Shown: piece after piece, positions 59,945 to 64,000 of the stretch | Numbering within the stretch: the first letter of the stretch is position 1 | Layout: each line of letters begins with the position of its first letter | NCBI GenBank assembly: GCA_005406025.1 | Contig: BGZK01000017.1 | Coordinates: 930,001-994,000 of the forward strand | Length of the DNA: 64,000 nucleotides | Source of the DNA: Eumeta japonica | Lineage: Eukaryota; Arthropoda; Insecta; Lepidoptera; Psychidae | Direction: 5' to 3' | Program-made: the position numbers and the translations under genes | The notes under the pieces: generated by a model | The model's database searches: none | Told to the model about the DNA's origin: nothing | What the model saw: the letters and a program-made list of their open reading frames with translations, nothing else

Positions 59945-62200
59945 CCTTAATTAGGAATTAACACGATTTTGAACTTATTAACTAGACTATTAATTTTCAA
60001 AGCGAAAACTAAAAATATATTTATAGTAGTAAAACCAAAATACAAAGGTATTTATTAATTTTACATATAACTTTTTGCAATCATTAAAGTCGCAGTGGGT
60101 TTATAATAAGTTCACAATACTTTATATTATGATGTGAGTCTGGAACAAATCAATATACATTTGAAAAAATATAATATAAAAATATTGATGTATTAAACTT
60201 GCACATTGTTAAATTATTTATGTTTAGACTCTTCATATTTTATTCCGTTTTAGATTTAAATTAGATTAGGTGGAATTATTTATACGTATACTTCTTGAAT
60301 CGTTTCAATTCAATCGATTAAAAGCTGAAGGAAAACTTTTTTACGTTATACTAAATTATTTGTCTTTAAAACCAGCTAGTCACCGGTGACATCCCGTACG
60401 AGTGAGGCATATAATACTTTATTTTATTAATAATCGTCAATTAATAAAAGTCACGTTCGCCCGTCCTTTTTTTCTGACACGTTACTTTATCAAGAGGCTC
60501 CTAAATTGTATTAAGGCGACGTGAGATCCGAAAATAAGACCTAAAACTACGCGCCAATGATTAATAATTTTATATGAAAATATCATGAAATACGTAAAAA
60601 TAGCCAAGTCTTGACCTAATTAAATATTTTACGCACAATTAAAAAAATAAATAATTATAATCAGCTTGCTTCTTATGTATTTTGATTAATCGATTTTTGA
60701 AAAATTAAAACTTCCGTTACTCTTTTAATATGTATTATAAGGATTAATTTTAACTATTTAAAATTATATAATCCATTTTTTTTCGAAGGGCGTGACTTAA
60801 GTAGATTTACGAATTTATTAATAGTACCTTTATCAAAATAAACTAAAATGCAAACCATTCTATTTCGTATTTGTAATATTTTGAACGAAATTGAGCTTTA
60901 TATCTAGTGCCATAACAACAGAGATCCTTTGATCTACTTTGAATACCCTCTCTCCTTAAATCTTATATGCAATGCAAAAATATCTACCAAAATTAATAGT
61001 CAAAAAATAATAATGCTTTGGTTTTAATAGAAATGTATTGTTCATATAATATGTATCTTAAATTGAATATTATCGTTTAATGTTTTACTCTGATAATTAC
61101 GTGAATTAGTCCAAGTACTCCTAAACCAATTAAGGAATAAATCAAATGATACGCGCGTTATTTCAAATTACAAATTTACCATATTTTTGTCTTACGTAAG
61201 AACTTTTTAGACCCACTCTCTGTCTCCGTGTTAGAAAAAAAAAAGAGTGCATGTATTTGTGTACATACGTACGAAGTGAAACTTCTTTACGACATATCAT
61301 TTTTATTTTATTTTATGTTTGATATAAGTATTTTAAACAGAAGAATTTTGTTACGCTTAAGAACCATCATGTGCACATACTTATGCAAATAATGGTGTAT
61401 GTATTCATCATTCTTCCTAAGACTAGACTGTGTATGTATAAAACATATCGAGATAAGGGCAGCCATCTATAAATAAATCATTTACCGTAATTTTCAACAA
61501 AATATTTTAGCTTCTGCAATGGGCAAAAACTGTAAATGTTTCTCACAAATGCAAATGGTTAAATCGGAGAAAAAAACATAAAGAATGTTGATATGCTTCA
61601 TTGTCTAAAACATCTTTTAATATAATAAAACTTAAATAAAGTAAAATATTGCAAAACTCAAAACCTTTCCAGTCTTACAAATCATTCACACTCATGTATA
61701 TTTCCTTCGTCATTTGACAGCGTAGTAAAAATTGTGACACCTAACCTATTTCTTTACATACCATTTAGTAATTACTTTCCTAAAGTCCCATCCCACCATC
61801 CAAATAACAATCGTTTTATGATACCCAATTCAATAAAATTAAGAAAACCTTCAACAGGAAATTGTTTTATCTTAGAAACAAAATCAAAGAATAGAAAAAA
61901 TAAATTTAGAAATAAAATACGTTCTGGGTCTAAACTTGACACATCGAACCCCCTGTCTAGCGTGCGCATGATTGGCCGGCGTGCCTAATTATTTATTGGT
62001 TCAAAAAATCGTAAAGGCCACGCCTCTTCCTTAAGTAAACTTCTTACTTCGATTTTTATTTAGAGTAGTATTTCGCCTTAAAGTAAAACATACATCTCAT
62101 TTTAGCTACCAAAAACTCTATTTTTATTTGATTGGCACTATTGTGAAAGTGTATAATAATGATTCTATTATTATAATCGATGATGAATAACAAATAACAG
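59945..62200. other. AT-rich stretch, no gene seen
   Basis: Contains only short domain-free frames (61734-61988). No repeat order recognised. Confidence 0.45.
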
Positions 62201-62629
62201 TGATAATAAAATTTATTGTAGTATTTGTACTTATTTCTACATGTCCTCATCCGGTCTCGACTTTCGATTCTACTCTTTATCTTGTTTGCAATATCGATTC
62301 CGCCACCGGTAACGATTCTGATTTGAACGGAGCTACTTCCAAAATAAAATTTAGGCTATCTTACTCAGAGTTGATGATAACTTTTTCAATACAAAAATTC
62401 GTGGACATTCTTCTCAGATTTGAAAGGCGTCAGGGCAGACATTGCGAAAAGCGAATTTCTTTCAAGGAAATATTATAACCAGTCAATCTTCTCCTGCCTA
62501 ATTTAAGTATTTATCAGGGGATCCTCCTGAGTTACGGGTAAGATGCGATGTTTTGTTCAGAGAAGTAATTTATGAAATCTGGTATACTGATTATCATCGA
62601 TGGCACGTGTCTATGGTGGTTCTAGGATC

Positions 62630-62816
62630 CTTTTTTTTTCACCCCCGCAAAAGTGGATGTCCGACATCTGGATACGCATACGGCGATTTGGAAGTGCACA
62701 GTTCCATTGCTGAGGCAGCCTCAGCCCGCAGCATTTCTGCTAAGATATTTGCTTGCACTGCCTACTGCCGAAGTTTCATCACAGATGAGAGACCAAGAAC
62801 AAATATAGGTGGGAAG
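62630..62816. other. Candidate exon, coding-like on both strands
   Basis: On the plus strand the segment reads CPTSGYAYGDLEVHSSIAEA and on to TDERPRTNIG before a 'GTGGGAAG' possible donor. On the minus strand it reads ILAEMLRAEAASAMELCTSK and PYAYPDVGHPLL, after 'ttcggcag' and up to a stop. Both look richer in G+C and codon bias than their surroundings. Neither matches a family I know. Only one can be real, and both could be chance. Confidence 0.25.
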
Positions 62817-62937
62817 TGAATCCAGTTCAATATTCGAAATCAGGTACCTAATAGCTTAATCTTTTTGTACAACATTTGATTGTGAACATAATTAAGTTTG
62901 ATTATATATCTTTTCTCGGCACTTGCTGTCGGGTGAC

Positions 62938-62961
62938 GCTTATTAATTGTAATTAATAAGC
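62938..62961. repeat. Perfect short palindrome
   Basis: 'gcttattaatt' and its complement 'aattaataagc' flank 'gt'. Confidence 0.75.
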
Positions 62962-63246
62962 GATAAATATTGTATATGAATAACGAGTACCGTAATCATG
63001 TACAATATTTATGATATGTCTCAATTGATAAAACAGTTAAATAATTTAGACCTAAATTGAACCCTATTATATGTCAGAGGTCACATAAAAAATAAGCATA
63101 CGCCCTGAACCTCATGTCTCATTGAACATAAATTAAATATTCTGTATTGTATCTTTATGTTTTTATTTACTTATATTGACAAACTCACTAATAAAAAATA
63201 TAACTATTCATAAGTTATAAAAAACACATACACACATGCCAAAAAA

Positions 63247-63720
63247 CAGACAGACAGACAGTAGCCTATTATTTACGCAATCATATGTTCTTACTGTCGG
63301 TACACAAATTTTCGTGAAGATCATTGAAACCTTATTTTAGTTATAGAAAAACGTACAGACAGACAAACAGACAAATCAAAAAACAATAGCCTACCATTTA
63401 CGAAATCAAATGTTCTTACTGTATACCAATTTGAATCATAATCGGTCAAACGTTTTTTACGTTATAAAAACACACAGACAGACTGACACAGTAAAATAAC
63501 AGACAGTGGCCTTATCATGTGCTCAACTACATTTTATTATTGTATACCAATATTCATTTCGATCGTCGGAGACGTTCTTGAGTTATAAGAAGACATACAG
63601 ACAGACAGGCAGGCGGCCAAAATTAAAAAAATAGTAGAACGTGAATCACTGCATCATAAAATGATTATCTATCACAAAAGTAGGTGAAAAAAAATGTACA
63701 GACAGAGCCAATAGATTTAT
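63247..63720 (+). repeat. Degenerate tandem array, 100-125-bp units
   Basis: Unit starts 'cagacagac' at 63247, 63356, 63475, 63598 and 63699 (spacing 109, 119, 123 and 101). Each unit holds 'agcctaccatttacgaaatc', 'atgttcttactgtataccaa', 'a.cggtc.aacgtt' and 'gttataaaaac'. No coding sequence. Confidence 0.75.
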
Positions 63721-64000
63721 ATGGTGGTTTAGATGTCACGGTTAAACTTAAATATATTTTTAGTGAAATAAAAAATAACAAATACGTAACGAAAACAATT
63801 TAGCATATCATAGAGTATTAGCCTGTAAAAATTAAGAGTCACGAACTTGATTTCCATTTGTAAATAAATGACATACTTTTGGAAAGGACATAAAATGGTC
63901 CTGGAGCTATTAAAATTTTTTTTACTGACAATCCAATTTCAACCATTAAATCTTGTAATTAAACTCTCACTCCTGCTGAATCAATACAGAAGAAAACTAT

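Noticed and set aside
63247..63720. Regularly spaced repeats considered as a CRISPR array
   Set aside because: Units are over 100 bp, degenerate along their length and in animal DNA; no short identical repeats with unique spacers.

Overview
The window reads as AT-rich, gene-poor insect chromosome, most probably from a moth or butterfly (Lepidoptera). The grounds are the kind of mobile DNA present: mellifera-type and other mariner transposases, Penelope-like elements with a YVDD reverse transcriptase and GIY-YIG tail, a Jockey-clade LINE, a Ty3/gypsy integrase, Helitron-like 'aagtcggtt' repeats, and short interspersed repeats ending in 'ggaaccctaa'. I recall the last two as common in lepidopteran genomes. 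No bacterial operon, rRNA, confident tRNA or CRISPR array is seen. No long intact host gene is present; nearly all ATG-to-stop frames under about 130 codons are chance or antisense frames.

Layout. 0-10 kb: an interspersed repeat (0.98-1.65 kb), the C-terminal end of a LINE reverse transcriptase (3.98-4.29), an antisense gypsy integrase ruin (5.4-6.8) and a foldback repeat (8.6-8.9). 10-20 kb: a possible 33-bp micro-exon on the minus strand (11.87), a retroelement protease remnant (14.0), a microsatellite-linked repeat (15.5), an 'aagtcggtt' repeat (15.7-16.5), a LINE tail (16.7-17.0), a Penelope fragment (17.6-18.06) and a mariner N-terminus (18.4-18.8). 20-30 kb: a head-to-head repeat pair (19.8-20.9), a dead mellifera-type mariner (21.6-22.6), a LINE RT fragment (23.9-24.2), a Penelope 3' end enclosed by inverted repeats (25.8-26.9) and a 360-bp foldback (28.1-28.5). 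30-40 kb: two degenerate tandem arrays, a fuller Penelope copy (32.8-34.2) and a minus-strand cluster of three candidate host exons (36.5-36.9). 40-50 kb: a mariner C-terminal half (42.8-43.3), a CpG-rich LTR- or promoter-like block (45.0-45.5) and more interspersed repeats. 50-64 kb: a decayed Jockey-clade LINE (52.9-55.3), a Helitron-like coding remnant (56.5-57.3), a 1.25-kb palindromic element (58.7-59.9) and a degenerate tandem array at the right edge (63.2-63.7).

How it fits together: this looks like intronic or intergenic host DNA that has taken repeated insertions, with most elements truncated or carrying stops and frameshifts. The only hints of a host gene are short, GC3-rich minus-strand open segments flanked by plausible splice sites (11.87 kb and 36.5-36.9 kb). 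They could be small exons of a long minus-strand gene, but I do not recognise the protein. Element families were assigned from remembered family motifs; no database search was possible.
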